Positions 1 through 8,511 are shown, counted from the stretch's first letter. The stretch: 64,000 nt of DNA from Sphingomonadales bacterium (GCA_028871475.1 JAGWMZ010000024.1:1-64000); one strand, 5' to 3'. Program-made: numbers and translations. Notes: generated by a model from the letters alone, not told the origin.

Positions 1-1
1 G

Positions 2-139
2 GAGGGCCATGATCGCCTGGCCGCCCTTTCGACGGCGGGTAGCAACACCATCGTGCCCCGATCCGGCCATTTCATCCAGCTCGATCAGCCAGATGCAGTC
101 ATCGCCGCCATCAGGCAACTTCTTGAACGGTTGCGCTGA
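2..139 (+). CDS. alpha/beta hydrolase, C-terminal fragment (runs off the left edge)
   Basis: The frame is open from the window edge and ends at TGA 137-139, giving the last 45 residues of a protein. It ends with the arrangement usual for alpha/beta-hydrolase C-termini: a variable loop, then RSGHFIQLDQPDAVIAAI with the catalytic His in GHF, then a last amphipathic helix. The nucleophile and acid lie outside the window, so substrate and subfamily cannot be judged. It faces the MFS remnant immediately to its right. Confidence 0.65.
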   Translation, partial: EGHDRLAALSTAGSNTIVPRSGHFIQLDQPDAVIAAIRQLLERLR

Positions 140-239
140 TCTGGGTCTGGCGCAAGGTCCTGAAGGATAAGCGCGTCAGCGTGTGGCGGCTGGTGAATGC
201 CCCCGTGCGCGACTCGACCAGTTCCTAACGGCGGCGCGG

Positions 240-397
240 TGTGTCCGGACCTCTGGCGCCCGACGCTGAGCAACACCCCGCTCGCCGGGCCGATCGCCAT
301 GATCGAAGACAACAGGCCATAGTCGCGTGCGTCAGCATGGAGCCCGCCGACCGCCATGGTGGACATGAAGATCGGGAAGCTCAGACCGAAGGTTCCA
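240..397 (-). pseudogene. MFS exporter remnant (EntS/MFS_3-like)
   Basis: Read on the minus strand, about 50 residues starting GTFGLSFPIFMSTMAV and continuing DARDYGLLSSIMAIGPASG match the mid-protein signature of MFS_3 (enterobactin-exporter-like) permeases, which are normally about 400 residues. No initiator region, no remaining transmembrane helices and no continuation are present on either side, so this is a decayed internal fragment. It was recognised by family resemblance only and marks the window's left end as a rearrangement scar. Confidence 0.5.
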
Positions 398-517
398 AGG
401 CTGCGCTCAGGTGCTGATGTTGGAGGCGAACGCCCCTTTGCCCCACATGTGATCCTGATATCTCAGTAGCGACCGGAACATACCGGTCGTGGAACGCTCA
501 CTGCTGTCGATCGCGAC

Positions 518-612
518 ATACGGAAATACGCATTTCCGTCAAATATCCGTTTTTCCGTATCTTCTTGCAAAATGCGCTTTTTCGTATATGAGGTACAAAT
601 ACGAAAACGCGT
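518..612. promoter_or_regulatory. repeated operator-like sites upstream of hipBA
   Basis: An 8-bp inverted repeat, ACGGAAAT (520-527) and ATTTCCGT (532-539) around ACGC, is followed by ATCCGTTTTTCCGTAT (545-560), TGCGCTTTTTCGTA (573-586) and TACGAAAACGCGTA (599-612). All contain versions of TACG(G)AAAnnCG in one or other orientation, and the last abuts the hipB start. HipB proteins are known to bind several operators in their own promoter and to repress together with HipA. Assigning these repeats to HipB is inference from position and repetition. Confidence 0.55.
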
Positions 613-870
613 ATGAGGCCGTCCATGCACTCGGTGATCAGATCTGCTCAAAGCCTGGGACTGGCACTACGACAGGCGCGCCAGGCAGCGGGGCTTACCC
701 AAAAAGAGCTCGGAGCGCGCACCAATCTGCGCCAGGCAACCATCTCCAGCCTCGAAGCGGGCGAAGGTGCAACGCTCGACACCGTTTTTGCCGTCATCAC
801 CCATCTGAAGCTGGAACTTCACATGGACAAGCGCAGCTTTTCACCGGCACCGCTGGAAGACATTTTCTGA
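613..870 (+). CDS. hipB: HipB-like antitoxin, XRE-family repressor
   Basis: An 85-residue helix-turn-helix protein. The Xre fold covers residues 15-70, with LRQARQAAGLTQKELG (helices 1-2) and LRQATISSLEAG (recognition helix) followed by a DTVFAVITHL helix, and a short acidic tail ending EDIF. The partner gene starts inside its stop codon (TGATG). In the family HipB neutralises HipA and represses the operon. ATG 613 is used here, but ATG 625 has a better Shine-Dalgarno (GAGG, six bases upstream) and would remove MRPS from the N-terminus. The repeated operator-like block lies directly upstream. Confidence 0.85.
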   Translation: MRPSMHSVIRSAQSLGLALRQARQAAGLTQKELGARTNLRQATISSLEAGEGATLDTVFAVITHLKLELHMDKRSFSPAPLEDIF

Positions 871-2171
871 TGGCGCGCCGCTCGACAGTGCTTCGAGTCC
901 TTTTGAACGGCCGCGGCGTCGGTTGGCTTTCCCGCGCCGCCAGCGGCGCGATAGATTTCAAATATGACGAGGAATGGCTGGCATGGGAGCACGCCCTTCC
1001 CGTCTCCCTCTCCCTGCCGCTTGACGCAAGACGTTATACAGGTGCCCCAGTCACCGCGGTCTTCGAGAACCTGCTGCCGGACAATGACGCGATCCGCAGC
1101 CGAATCGCTGATCGAATCGGAGCGGACGGAGCCGACGCCTACAGTCTCCTGGCCGCGGTGGGACGGGACTGCGTGGGCGCGTTGCAATTTCTCCCGGTGG
1201 ATGTTGAACCAACCCCAGTTGGGGAAATCCATGCCGAACCCATCAATGACGAAGGCATCGCGGACCTTTTGCGCAACCTCGGGGCAGCCCCTTTGGGACT
1301 GGAGCGCGATGACGCTTTCCGCATCTCGATCGCCGGCGCTCAAGAGAAAACCGCGCTGCTCTGGTGGAAGGGGGCGTGGCACAAACCCCTGGGAACAACG
1401 CCGACGACTCACATCTTCAAGCCGCAGATCGGGGCACTGCCCAACGGCATCGATCTATCGAACAGCGTCGAGAATGAGCATCTCTGTCTCACATTTCTGG
1501 CAAAGCTGGGCTTGACGGTCGCTTCTACCCAAATGGCGATGTTTGGCGACAGGCGCGTGCTGGTCGTTGAACGCTTTGATCGCCTCTGGGCCCGCGATGG
1601 CCGCCTCCTGCGCCGCCCCCAGGAAGATATCTGCCAAGCCCTATCCGTTCCCCCGAGCCGCAAATATGAGGATCACGGCGGCCCCGGCATCGCCGACATT
1701 ATGGGGCTCTTCGAAGCAAGCGATCAGCCAGACATTGATCGAGCCATGTTGATGAAAGCCCTCATCGCATTCTGGCTGATCGGCGCGACCGATGGCCATG
1801 CCAAGAACTTCAGCATCTTCCTACATTCAGGCGGTCGCTTCTCGGCAGCGCCGATCTACGATGTGCTCTCAGCCGAACCGAGCTTGGCCGCCCATCAGAT
1901 TAACCGGCGGCAGATGCGCCTTGCGATGGCAGTCGGGGACCGTCGGCGCTATCGCCTCGACGAAATCGCGCCGCGCCATTTCGTGCAGACAGCGGTGCGG
2001 GCCGGATATGATGCCGTATCCACAGGGGAGATTATTGCCGAGATCGGGAATGTGGCCGAAGCAGCATTCCATGCCGCGGTGGACGAGATGCCGGGCGACA
2101 TCGCGACGGAACTGGTCGACTCCATCGGGGCCGCGATCCGGCGCCGAATTGAAAGCCTCCGCCTCATGTGA
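870..2171 (+). CDS. hipA: HipA-type serine/threonine kinase toxin
   Basis: 433 residues, close to the roughly 440 of E. coli HipA, with a HipA N-terminal beta domain and a PI3/4-kinase-like C domain. The autophosphorylation motif ISIAGAQEKTALL puts the regulatory serine at about S153. The catalytic loop is GATDGHAKNFS (D308) and the Mg-binding segment is PIYDVLS (D331). HipA kinases in E. coli phosphorylate glutamyl-tRNA synthetase and induce dormancy; related kinases use other synthetases, so the target here is open. It starts at ATG 870, overlapping the hipB stop by one base, so translation is coupled. All key residues are present and the pair looks intact. Confidence 0.9.
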   Translation: MARRSTVLRVLLNGRGVGWLSRAASGAIDFKYDEEWLAWEHALPVSLSLPLDARRYTGAPVTAVFENLLPDNDAIRSRIADRIGADGADAYSLLAAVGRDCVGALQFLPVDVEPTPVGEIHAEPINDEGIADLLRNLGAAPLGLERDDAFRISIAGAQEKTALLWWKGAWHKPLGTTPTTHIFKPQIGALPNGIDLSNSVENEHLCLTFLAKLGLTVASTQMAMFGDRRVLVVERFDRLWARDGRLLRRPQEDICQALSVPPSRKYEDHGGPGIADIMGLFEASDQPDIDRAMLMKALIAFWLIGATDGHAKNFSIFLHSGGRFSAAPIYDVLSAEPSLAAHQINRRQMRLAMAVGDRRRYRLDEIAPRHFVQTAVRAGYDAVSTGEIIAEIGNVAEAAFHAAVDEMPGDIATELVDSIGAAIRRRIESLRLM

Positions 2172-2491
2172 TGTTCAAGCTTGCTACGCCTTGAAGAGCC
2201 CCCGCATTTTGCAAGAGAGCAGGTTGCCGGGCACTCCATCGAGCCGTCCATCATCGCTTGATGAACGGCCTTTGAACCGCCCCGGCTTTATTAGCCCGAC
2301 TGCAGACCTAGCGACCTTTGCATCGCACGGTTGACTTGGGCTGGAGCCCACGCAGCACGATCATCGCACATCAAGCCCAAGTTGGAGTGCGTCAGGAGAA
2401 GCTGATGATATCCAGTGGCCCCTCCGTGCCAATGAGCGTGAGACAATGATCGCCGATAAATTACCCTTGAGGGCGCGGATGAGATATCACG
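2172..2491. other. non-coding gap with possible IS3-end scar
   Basis: No convincing gene lies in this 320-bp stretch. GAACCGCCCCGG around 2274-2285 resembles a terminal inverted repeat of IS3-family elements (usual start TGAACCGCCCC). A 9-bp inverted repeat, ACTTGGGCT (2334-2342) and AGCCCAAGT (2374-2382), follows with a 31-base loop. Both suggest a decayed mobile end between hipA and the acetyltransferase gene, but neither is proof. Confidence 0.3.
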
Positions 2492-3340
2492 ATGGTTATG
2501 CCGCAAATCCCAGAAGACGAGTACCCCTTCCCCTCGCGTCTGGCGTTGGGGCAGATCATCGACAATCTGGCCTCGGCCCTATTTCCGATGCGGCTGGGCC
2601 CACGGGGGTTGACGCTCGAGACCGAGGATGCCTTTGTGGTGACCTCGCTGCGCCGCGCGCTACCCGATCTCGCTGCGCAAGTTCGGATGGAACTGCACGC
2701 GGGCCACGCCGAGAGCGAGGCGGATATCCACGCCGAGGCGCACCGCATTATCTGCGCGCTGGCCGAAAGCTTGCCAGATGTGCGGCGCTTGCTCGACACT
2801 GATTTGGAAGCCGCCTTTGCTGGCGACCCCGCCGCGCGCAGCGTTGATGAAGTGCTGCTGTGTTACCCTGCACTCACCACCATGATCCATTATCGCATCG
2901 CGCATTTGCTTTATCGCGAAGGCGCGCCGCTGGTGGCGCGCATCATCACCGAGATCGCCCATTCACGCACAGGCATCGACATTCACCCCGGCGCCCAGGT
3001 TGATGAGAGTTTCTTTATCGATCATGGCACCGGCGTCGTCATTGGCCAGACGGCCATCATTGGCAAACGCGTGCGCCTGTTTCAGGCGGTAACATTGGGC
3101 GCGCGCAGCTTTACCACAGACGAACAAGGCCATCTTGTCAACACGCCGCGCCATCCGGTGATCGAGGATGATGTGGTGATCTATGCCGGAGCCACCATTC
3201 TGGGCCGCATCACCATCGGCGCGGGCAGCGCGATTGGCGGCAATGTCTGGCTCACCAAATCCGTGGGCCCGCGCAGCATCGTGCAGCAGGGCGCGCCCAA
3301 CGTCTCGATTGAAAGAGATACACTCGAAGATTGGCCCTGA
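2492..3340 (+). CDS. cysE: serine O-acetyltransferase (CysE/EpsC type)
   Basis: 282 residues. An N-terminal helical domain (to about residue 140) is followed by a left-handed beta-helix of hexapeptide repeats: IDIHPGAQVDESFFIDHGTG, then VVIGQTAIIGKRV, and ATILGRITIGAGSAIGGNVWL. The family makes O-acetylserine from serine and acetyl-CoA for cysteine synthesis; the catalytic His/Asp lie in the IDHGTGVVIG segment. The long N-terminus and absence of a poly-repeat tail fit the epsC subgroup. No cysK, sulfate or regulator gene is adjacent, and both flanks are mobile debris, so this is an orphan and perhaps a transferred copy. ATG 2498 is an alternative start two codons in. Confidence 0.88.
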   Translation: MVMPQIPEDEYPFPSRLALGQIIDNLASALFPMRLGPRGLTLETEDAFVVTSLRRALPDLAAQVRMELHAGHAESEADIHAEAHRIICALAESLPDVRRLLDTDLEAAFAGDPAARSVDEVLLCYPALTTMIHYRIAHLLYREGAPLVARIITEIAHSRTGIDIHPGAQVDESFFIDHGTGVVIGQTAIIGKRVRLFQAVTLGARSFTTDEQGHLVNTPRHPVIEDDVVIYAGATILGRITIGAGSAIGGNVWLTKSVGPRSIVQQGAPNVSIERDTLEDWP

Positions 3341-3354
3341 TTGCGTGAAGGAGG

Positions 3355-3591
3355 GCCGGGGTGAGTTTTACGCAGGGCAGATCCGTCAATGCCTGCTCCA
3401 GCTGACGGTGATATGCGCCAGTAGCTTCATAGGCGATCCGCTCGATTTGCCATTGGGAGCCAGCTTATCAGTTCTTTGTGCCCCTTGGACGAATTTGCGA
3501 ACTGTCGCTCACAGCCTGTGGGATGGGCAAACACATCAAGGGTTGCTTTGGAGATGTCGATGCCAACCGTTTGTGACAGGGAGTTTTCCAT
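3355..3591 (-). pseudogene. IS110-family transposase, N-terminal fragment with frameshift
   Basis: From ATG 3591 the minus strand reads MENSLSQTVGIDISKATLDVFAHP, the DEDD (RuvC-like) N-terminus of IS110/IS1111 transposases, with the first catalytic Asp in GIDISK. The frame is lost near 3444 and continues shifted as IERIAYEATGAYHRQLEQAL, which contains the conserved second acidic motif. Homology stops near 3355, just before the serine acetyltransferase gene. A full transposase would have 300-400 residues, so this is about a quarter of the gene, both frameshifted and 3'-truncated. Confidence 0.75.
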
Positions 3592-3780
3592 CTTTTCCGC
3601 CGTCCTATTCTTGTCATCCGGGCCCGAAGCCCTGGTTTCCGTCCAGGCCTGTTGGAAAAGAAAGGGGTGATCACACTAATCGACGGTCCTCAACAACCGA
3701 GACAACTTCGATCCATCCCCTTTCGCCCGATCCGGGGTGGCCACCCCGGATCGGGCACCTCATGATGCCCCAGCAGGCGG
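3592..3780 (-). ncRNA. candidate IS110 5' non-coding region (possible bridge/seek RNA remnant)
   Basis: About 190 bases directly upstream of the IS110 transposase start contain no gene. In IS110-group elements the stretch between the left end and the transposase start encodes the bridge RNA that guides target choice, and this stretch has the right length and position. It contains the 32-bp perfect palindrome annotated separately. The element is otherwise broken, so the RNA would be a relic. The RNA assignment is inference from element architecture; no fold was computed. Confidence 0.35.
3725..3756. repeat. 32-bp perfect palindrome
   Basis: The two 16-base arms, GCCCGATCCGGGGTGG and CCACCCCGGATCGGGC, are exact reverse complements with no spacer. 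The palindrome lies 134 bases upstream of the IS110 transposase start, in the segment expected to carry the element's left end and guide RNA. It could be part of that structure, a transcription terminator without a T-run, or a protein-binding site. A perfect symmetry of this length is unlikely by chance. Confidence 0.8.
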
Positions 3781-3946
3781 AACTGTCATAAGACAAAACA
3801 ACAAAACCGCCGCTCCCGAGGAATGCGGAAATGGTCCACTTTCCTCCAACAAGCCGACGTTCGGATGGGCAGCAGCACTAAGCCTCGACACCGAGCGCTA
3901 ATATTCGTGTTGCAAAAATGCTCTCGCTGGAACGCCGCCGTATCTT

Positions 3947-4060
3947 CTATTGATCCTCGTCCGACTTCCGCCTTCGAGGATGGCTGTGGCTCCGGTGATA
4001 GGCAACCAGCAGCCCAATCCACAGCAGAATGCCGCCGCCGATCAACAGTGCAGGCATCAT
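3947..4060 (-). CDS. 37-residue single-pass membrane protein, last gene of the ABC operon
   Basis: ATG 4060 overlaps the stop codon of the ABC ATPase gene in an ATGA arrangement, indicating coupled translation, and the frame ends at TAG 3947-3949. The peptide has one hydrophobic helix, residues 3-20 (PALLIGGGILLWIGLLVA), then a basic, His-containing tail YHRSHSHPRRRKSDEDQ. The shape is that of small accessory subunits of membrane transporters. I recognise no family. The H-x2-H-x-H spacing in the tail could bind metal, which would fit the Ni/Co-type regulator at the other end of this locus, but that is speculation. Confidence 0.65.
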   Translation of the reverse strand: MMPALLIGGGILLWIGLLVAYHRSHSHPRRRKSDEDQ

Positions 4061-5376
4061 TGCGGATCATCCAGACTGAACTGGTCATGATCCTCATGAT
4101 ACGTAAAAATTTCAGCATAGCGGCCCCAGTTGGTCACCGTCTTGAGCGTTTCCTCGGCGAAATCTTCGCTCATGTGGTCTTCAAGCTCATCGCGGAAGCG
4201 GCGCGCAGGAGCCTTGTGAGTGGCCCGCTCGTCAAGGATACGGCGGATGTGCTGAGCTAGGGGCACGTGAGCCAGCAGCGCTTCGCCGAACATGGCTTTG
4301 CGGGCATCCACCTCAGCACTGGCATAGCGGCGCGCGGATGGGGTCAGCACCAGTTCGGCCCCGCGCAACTCGGCAAAGCGCAACAATTGCAGCGTTTCTG
4401 CCATTGGGAACAGGTCATCGACCTCAAGGTTGAGCGAGTCCGCCAGATCGGCCATGCTGGCCTTGCCGTTAAAGGGCGTGCCGTCCACTTCCTCGATAAG
4501 GCCGGCCAGCGTGTTGGTCGACACATGCGGCAGTACCATGGCGATACCCGTGCCAGGAAACACACCATCGCGCGCGGGCTGTGAGGATGCCTGTTTAGCA
4601 GTCATGCGGGCATAGATGTCATCGACCAACGCGCGAAACGGCGGATCAAGCCGGTCGCGCGGGCGGGGAATATCAACCTTGATCTCGGCCACCACGCGCC
4701 CCGGATTAGACGAGAACACAAGAATGCGGTCGCACATCTGCACCGCTTCCTCGATATTATGGGTGACAATCAGGATCGACTTGATCGGCATGCGCCCTTC
4801 CGACCACAGGTCAAGCAGATCGGTGCGCAAAGTCTCGGCGGTCAGCACATCGAGCGCGGAAAACGGCTCGTCCATAAGCAGCAGCGAGGGATTGACCACC
4901 AGCGCGCGAGCAAGGCCTACCCGCTGGCGCATGCCGCCAGACAATTCCTTGGGATAGGCATTTTCAAACCCGTCGAGGCCAATAAGGTCGATCGCTGCCA
5001 ACGCGCGGGTGCGGCGCTCGTTAGCAGGCACCTTCTGCGCTTCCAGTCCTAGTTCCACATTCTCCTGCACGGTTAGCCAAGGGAACAAAGCAAAAGTCTG
5101 GAACACCATGGCCACCGATGGATTGGGGCAATCCTCGCTCTCGATCCGTTTCACCTCTCCTTCGCGCGGACGGATGAGGCCAGCAATCGAGCGCAGCAAT
5201 GTCGATTTGCCCGAGCCGGAACGGCCGAGCAGCCCCACAACCTCGTTCTGGTAGAGCGTGAGATCCACGTCCTCCAGCACGAGGTGGCCGCCCGGAGGCG
5301 GTCCATAATAGTGATTGAGCCCTGTAACCTCGATCAGTGGCAGGGTCGGTGCGCCAGTAATTGCTTGGGTAGCCAT
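4057..5376 (-). CDS. ABC transporter ATPase, nitrate/sulfonate/taurine class, with AAA-associated C-terminal domain
   Basis: 439 residues. The ABC domain has Walker A GRSGSGKST (51-59), Q-loop VFQTFALFPWLT (Q93), signature LSGGMRQRV (145-153), Walker B LLLMDEP and H-loop VTHN. After about residue 280 a second domain of some 150 residues matches the AAA-associated C-terminal domain found behind some SsuB/TauB-like ATPases; its role is unknown. It energises the fused permease encoded 18 bases upstream. The family normally imports small anions or sulfonates with a periplasmic binding protein, but none is encoded in this operon. Confidence 0.88.
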   Translation of the reverse strand: MATQAITGAPTLPLIEVTGLNHYYGPPPGGHLVLEDVDLTLYQNEVVGLLGRSGSGKSTLLRSIAGLIRPREGEVKRIESEDCPNPSVAMVFQTFALFPWLTVQENVELGLEAQKVPANERRTRALAAIDLIGLDGFENAYPKELSGGMRQRVGLARALVVNPSLLLMDEPFSALDVLTAETLRTDLLDLWSEGRMPIKSILIVTHNIEEAVQMCDRILVFSSNPGRVVAEIKVDIPRPRDRLDPPFRALVDDIYARMTAKQASSQPARDGVFPGTGIAMVLPHVSTNTLAGLIEEVDGTPFNGKASMADLADSLNLEVDDLFPMAETLQLLRFAELRGAELVLTPSARRYASAEVDARKAMFGEALLAHVPLAQHIRRILDERATHKAPARRFRDELEDHMSEDFAEETLKTVTNWGRYAEIFTYHEDHDQFSLDDPQ

Positions 5377-5394
5377 GAGGAAACTCCGGGAAAA

Positions 5395-7146
5395 TCAGGA
5401 CAGGCGCAGGCGGCGTTCGCCAAAGGCGTAAAGCGGTCGCCAGACCATGCGGTTGAAGCCGAGGACGAAGAGGCTCATCACCCCGATGCCAAGTGCCACC
5501 TGCGGATAGTTGCCAGCGGTGGTGGCATCCGCAATATAGGCACCAAGCCCATGCGCTTCGAGATGGTGACTACCCCAGGTCACTACCTCGGCGACGATGG
5601 AAGCATTCCATGATCCGCCGGAAGCGGTCAGTGCGCCGGTGATGTAGTAGGGGAATATGGCGGGCAAAGCGACCTGCCGCCACCATTGCCAGCCCTTCAC
5701 ATCATACATGCCCGCGACTTCGCGCAGATCGTTGGGGATGGCGCTGGCCCCCGCAATCACATTGAATAAGATGTACCACTGAGTGCCCAGAATCATCAGC
5801 GGCGAGAGCCAGATGTCAGGTAGCAAATCCCAGCGGACAATGGCGATCACCGCGAAGGGAAACAGCACATTGGCCGGAAAGGCGGCGAGGAACTGGGCTA
5901 TGGGCTGTACCCGCTCGGCAAGACGCGGGCGCAAACCGATCATCACGCCCAGCGGCACCCAGATGACGCTGGCTAGGACGATCAGCACGATCACCCGCAC
6001 CAATGTCACCATTGCCAGACCGATAGCCATGCCGATATCGCGCGGGCTGAGTGAGGTCAGCACGTAATGCGTCGTCCAGCTCAGCGCGGCGGCCACGCCG
6101 ATCCACACCATAGCCTGCCAAAGACGCTCGAACCACGGATTGACGGAGCCTTCCTCGCTACGCTGGTGTTCGTGGCGCGTCGGTTCCATTGCAAGCAGCA
6201 ACCTCCCAATTGCCGAGAAAGGCACTAGCAACAGCGGCAGGGTGCGCGTTCGGCGCAGCAGATCATAGAACCAGCTTTCGGGCCGTTCTGTGCTGGCGGT
6301 CTGCTCAAAGCGAAAACGGTCGGCCCATGCAACGATGGGGCGAAAGAACATTTGATCATAGGCGAGAATCACCAGCGCCATCATGCCCACGGCCCAGCCA
6401 ACCGAACGGAAATCCTGATGCTGGATCGCAAGCGCCAGATAGGAACCGATGCCCGGCAGCGTCACCGTGGTGTTGCCCACCGTGATCGCTTCGGACGCGA
6501 CAACAAAGAACCACCCGCCAGACATCGACATCATCGCATTCCACACCAGTGCCGGTGTGGCGAAAGGCAGATCGAGCCGCAGAAACCGTCGCACAGGCGA
6601 CAGGGCAAAGCCTTCACATACCTCTTCCAGATCATCGGGCAGCCCGCGCAGCGACTGATAGAAGCTGAAGGCCATGTTCCACGCCTGTGAGGTGAAAATG
6701 GCGAAGACTGAGGCCAGTTCCACCCCCAGCACATTGCCCGGAAACAGGTTCATGAAGAAGGTAACGGTGAAAGTCAGAAATCCAAGGATCGGCACCGATT
6801 GCAGGATGTCGAGCGCGGGCACGATAATCTGGCCCGCGTGTTTGCTGCGCGCAGCCAGCGTGGCGAAGACCAGCGTGAACAGCGTTGAGGCAAAGAGCGC
6901 GGCAAACATGCGCAGGACTGTGCGCAGCGCATAATAGGGCAGATGCGCAGGACCGAGCGTGACCGGCTCGAGATGCAGCGTCGAGAGCGGTGCCACCGCT
7001 CCCTCTGCCGCACGAAATATCAACACGGCTAGCCCCGTCAGAATGATGAAGGCAATTGCGTCCTCGCGGTTGGGCCGCGTCAGGCGCAGCATCCGCGAAA
7101 AGGACGGCAGGATCGCAATAGGGTGCTTGTCGGGGCTCATGCGCAT
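5395..7146 (-). CDS. fused two-domain ABC transporter permease
   Basis: 583 residues containing two complete binding-protein-dependent permease domains joined in one chain, each with about six helices and its own EAA loop: EVCEGFALSPVRRFLRLDLP in the first half and REVAGMYDVKGWQWWRQVAL in the second. The linker (about residues 290-330) is polar. A single polypeptide thus supplies both halves of the translocation channel, unlike the homodimeric SsuC/TauC. It lies between the porin and ATPase genes in one minus-strand operon. Inner-membrane location is clear; the substrate is not. Confidence 0.88.
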   Translation of the reverse strand: MRMSPDKHPIAILPSFSRMLRLTRPNREDAIAFIILTGLAVLIFRAAEGAVAPLSTLHLEPVTLGPAHLPYYALRTVLRMFAALFASTLFTLVFATLAARSKHAGQIIVPALDILQSVPILGFLTFTVTFFMNLFPGNVLGVELASVFAIFTSQAWNMAFSFYQSLRGLPDDLEEVCEGFALSPVRRFLRLDLPFATPALVWNAMMSMSGGWFFVVASEAITVGNTTVTLPGIGSYLALAIQHQDFRSVGWAVGMMALVILAYDQMFFRPIVAWADRFRFEQTASTERPESWFYDLLRRTRTLPLLLVPFSAIGRLLLAMEPTRHEHQRSEEGSVNPWFERLWQAMVWIGVAAALSWTTHYVLTSLSPRDIGMAIGLAMVTLVRVIVLIVLASVIWVPLGVMIGLRPRLAERVQPIAQFLAAFPANVLFPFAVIAIVRWDLLPDIWLSPLMILGTQWYILFNVIAGASAIPNDLREVAGMYDVKGWQWWRQVALPAIFPYYITGALTASGGSWNASIVAEVVTWGSHHLEAHGLGAYIADATTAGNYPQVALGIGVMSLFVLGFNRMVWRPLYAFGERRLRLS

Positions 7147-7182
7147 GCCCTTTGGATTTGGATGAGGTTGAGGGGCACAGGC

Positions 7183-8511
7183 TTAAAAACCGGCATGAAA
7201 ACGGGCACCAAAGACATTGGCAGGCCCGCGATCACGGTTATAGCCTGGGTTGGCGATATGCTGGTAATCCAGTGTGATCGCGGCCCAACTCACCTGACGA
7301 AACGCGTAGTAGGCCTCGATGATCTGCTCATCGCCTGGATGGGTCAGCGCACCATCACCCACCAATACGCCAAGCCCGCCCGCAGCGAGCCAACGCTGAT
7401 GCGCCGAGGAAATACCGTTGATCACGGCAGCCAATCCCAGTGTGTCCTGCTTGCGGCCCCAAGCGGCCCCCTTAAGCGCGCCGCCCAAGGCTAGAGTGCG
7501 GTCGATATCGGTGAAGTCATAGGTTTCGATGGCGCCCTGCGTGGTGCCCGCGCGAAGGAACATGCCCAAGTTGGCGGTCACATCTTGCTCTGCGTTCAAG
7601 GCAAGGCCGAAGCGATCCTGCTTGCGACGTACGGATGCAAGATAGGGTGCATTGCCAGTGGTCCGGGCAAGCGCAAGGGCATCGTCGAAACGGGCAAACA
7701 GACCCCGATTGCGAAAGCCGGTGACGCGCACCGTCCCGTCACGGTCACCGATGCGCCAGCGCCTTTCGCCTTCAACGATAACGGCGTTTTGGCTGAAATT
7801 GCTTTCCAGTTCGATACCGTTGGGAATCTTCGACAGATTGTAGAGCCCCGCGCGCAGTGTCCAGGGACCCTGATACCATTCGGCGGCAATGCCATAGGTG
7901 TAGCCCCATGCATTGGCTGCGTAGTCAAAGCTACCTGTATCCACCAGAGACCAGTTGAGAAAGTCGGCGCGCGGATCATGGGCGAATTTGTTGGTGTCGA
8001 ATATGTCGCCCACGCCCATCTTGCCAGCAGTGATGACGATGCGGTTGACGGTCGTGGCGGTGCGCAACTGGTTGATACCGGCGTCGAGCTTCAAGGCTTC
8101 GCCGCCCAGCGCGATGGTCTGGCGCACAAAGGCACGTTGAAGCTTGAAATAGGGGTTCATTTTGCCAACCTTATAGGCCTCGGCACTAGGGAAGCCGCCC
8201 GCCCCCAGCGTGTTCGACAGGCCAAAGCCCTGATCGATCTCAGGATTCACCCAGATTTCAGCACCCTTCCACGGCCGCACGCCAAGATAGAGCGTGACAT
8301 CGCTGGTCGATTTGACCTGATGCGGTGTGAGGCTGTTATCGGCCGAATACGGCGAAGCAAATCCGCCCACGCCTTGAACCACGGTGGTGACTTGAGCGTG
8401 AATGGCAACAGTTTGATCATCGGCAGGCGCCTCTTTAGCACGAACCGGCGATCCTGCCAGACACACAGCAGCCATTGTAGCGGCGAACGCCGCACGCGTA
8501 TCGATTTGCAT
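7183..8511 (-). CDS. outer-membrane porin (carbohydrate-porin/OprB-like)
   Basis: From ATG 8511 (GAGG 12-15 bases upstream) the product has 442 residues. A signal peptide with AAFAATMAAVCLAG core is cleaved near VRAKE. The mature part alternates polar and apolar residues as in beta-barrels and ends in Phe (FGARFHAGF), the usual outer-membrane assembly signal. GGALKGAAWGRKQDTLGLA and the WLAAGG segment are typical of OprB-type porins. As first gene of the operon with the fused permease and ATPase it probably admits the ABC substrate. The frame stays open for 50 codons upstream of this start, but those residues do not look like a signal peptide. Confidence 0.85.
   Translation of the reverse strand: MQIDTRAAFAATMAAVCLAGSPVRAKEAPADDQTVAIHAQVTTVVQGVGGFASPYSADNSLTPHQVKSTSDVTLYLGVRPWKGAEIWVNPEIDQGFGLSNTLGAGGFPSAEAYKVGKMNPYFKLQRAFVRQTIALGGEALKLDAGINQLRTATTVNRIVITAGKMGVGDIFDTNKFAHDPRADFLNWSLVDTGSFDYAANAWGYTYGIAAEWYQGPWTLRAGLYNLSKIPNGIELESNFSQNAVIVEGERRWRIGDRDGTVRVTGFRNRGLFARFDDALALARTTGNAPYLASVRRKQDRFGLALNAEQDVTANLGMFLRAGTTQGAIETYDFTDIDRTLALGGALKGAAWGRKQDTLGLAAVINGISSAHQRWLAAGGLGVLVGDGALTHPGDEQIIEAYYAFRQVSWAAITLDYQHIANPGYNRDRGPANVFGARFHAGF

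Noticed and set aside
2291..2506. 71-codon minus-strand frame before the serine acetyltransferase gene
   Set aside because: No homology-like motif; it overlaps the likely promoter area of the acetyltransferase gene and a probable IS-end scar.
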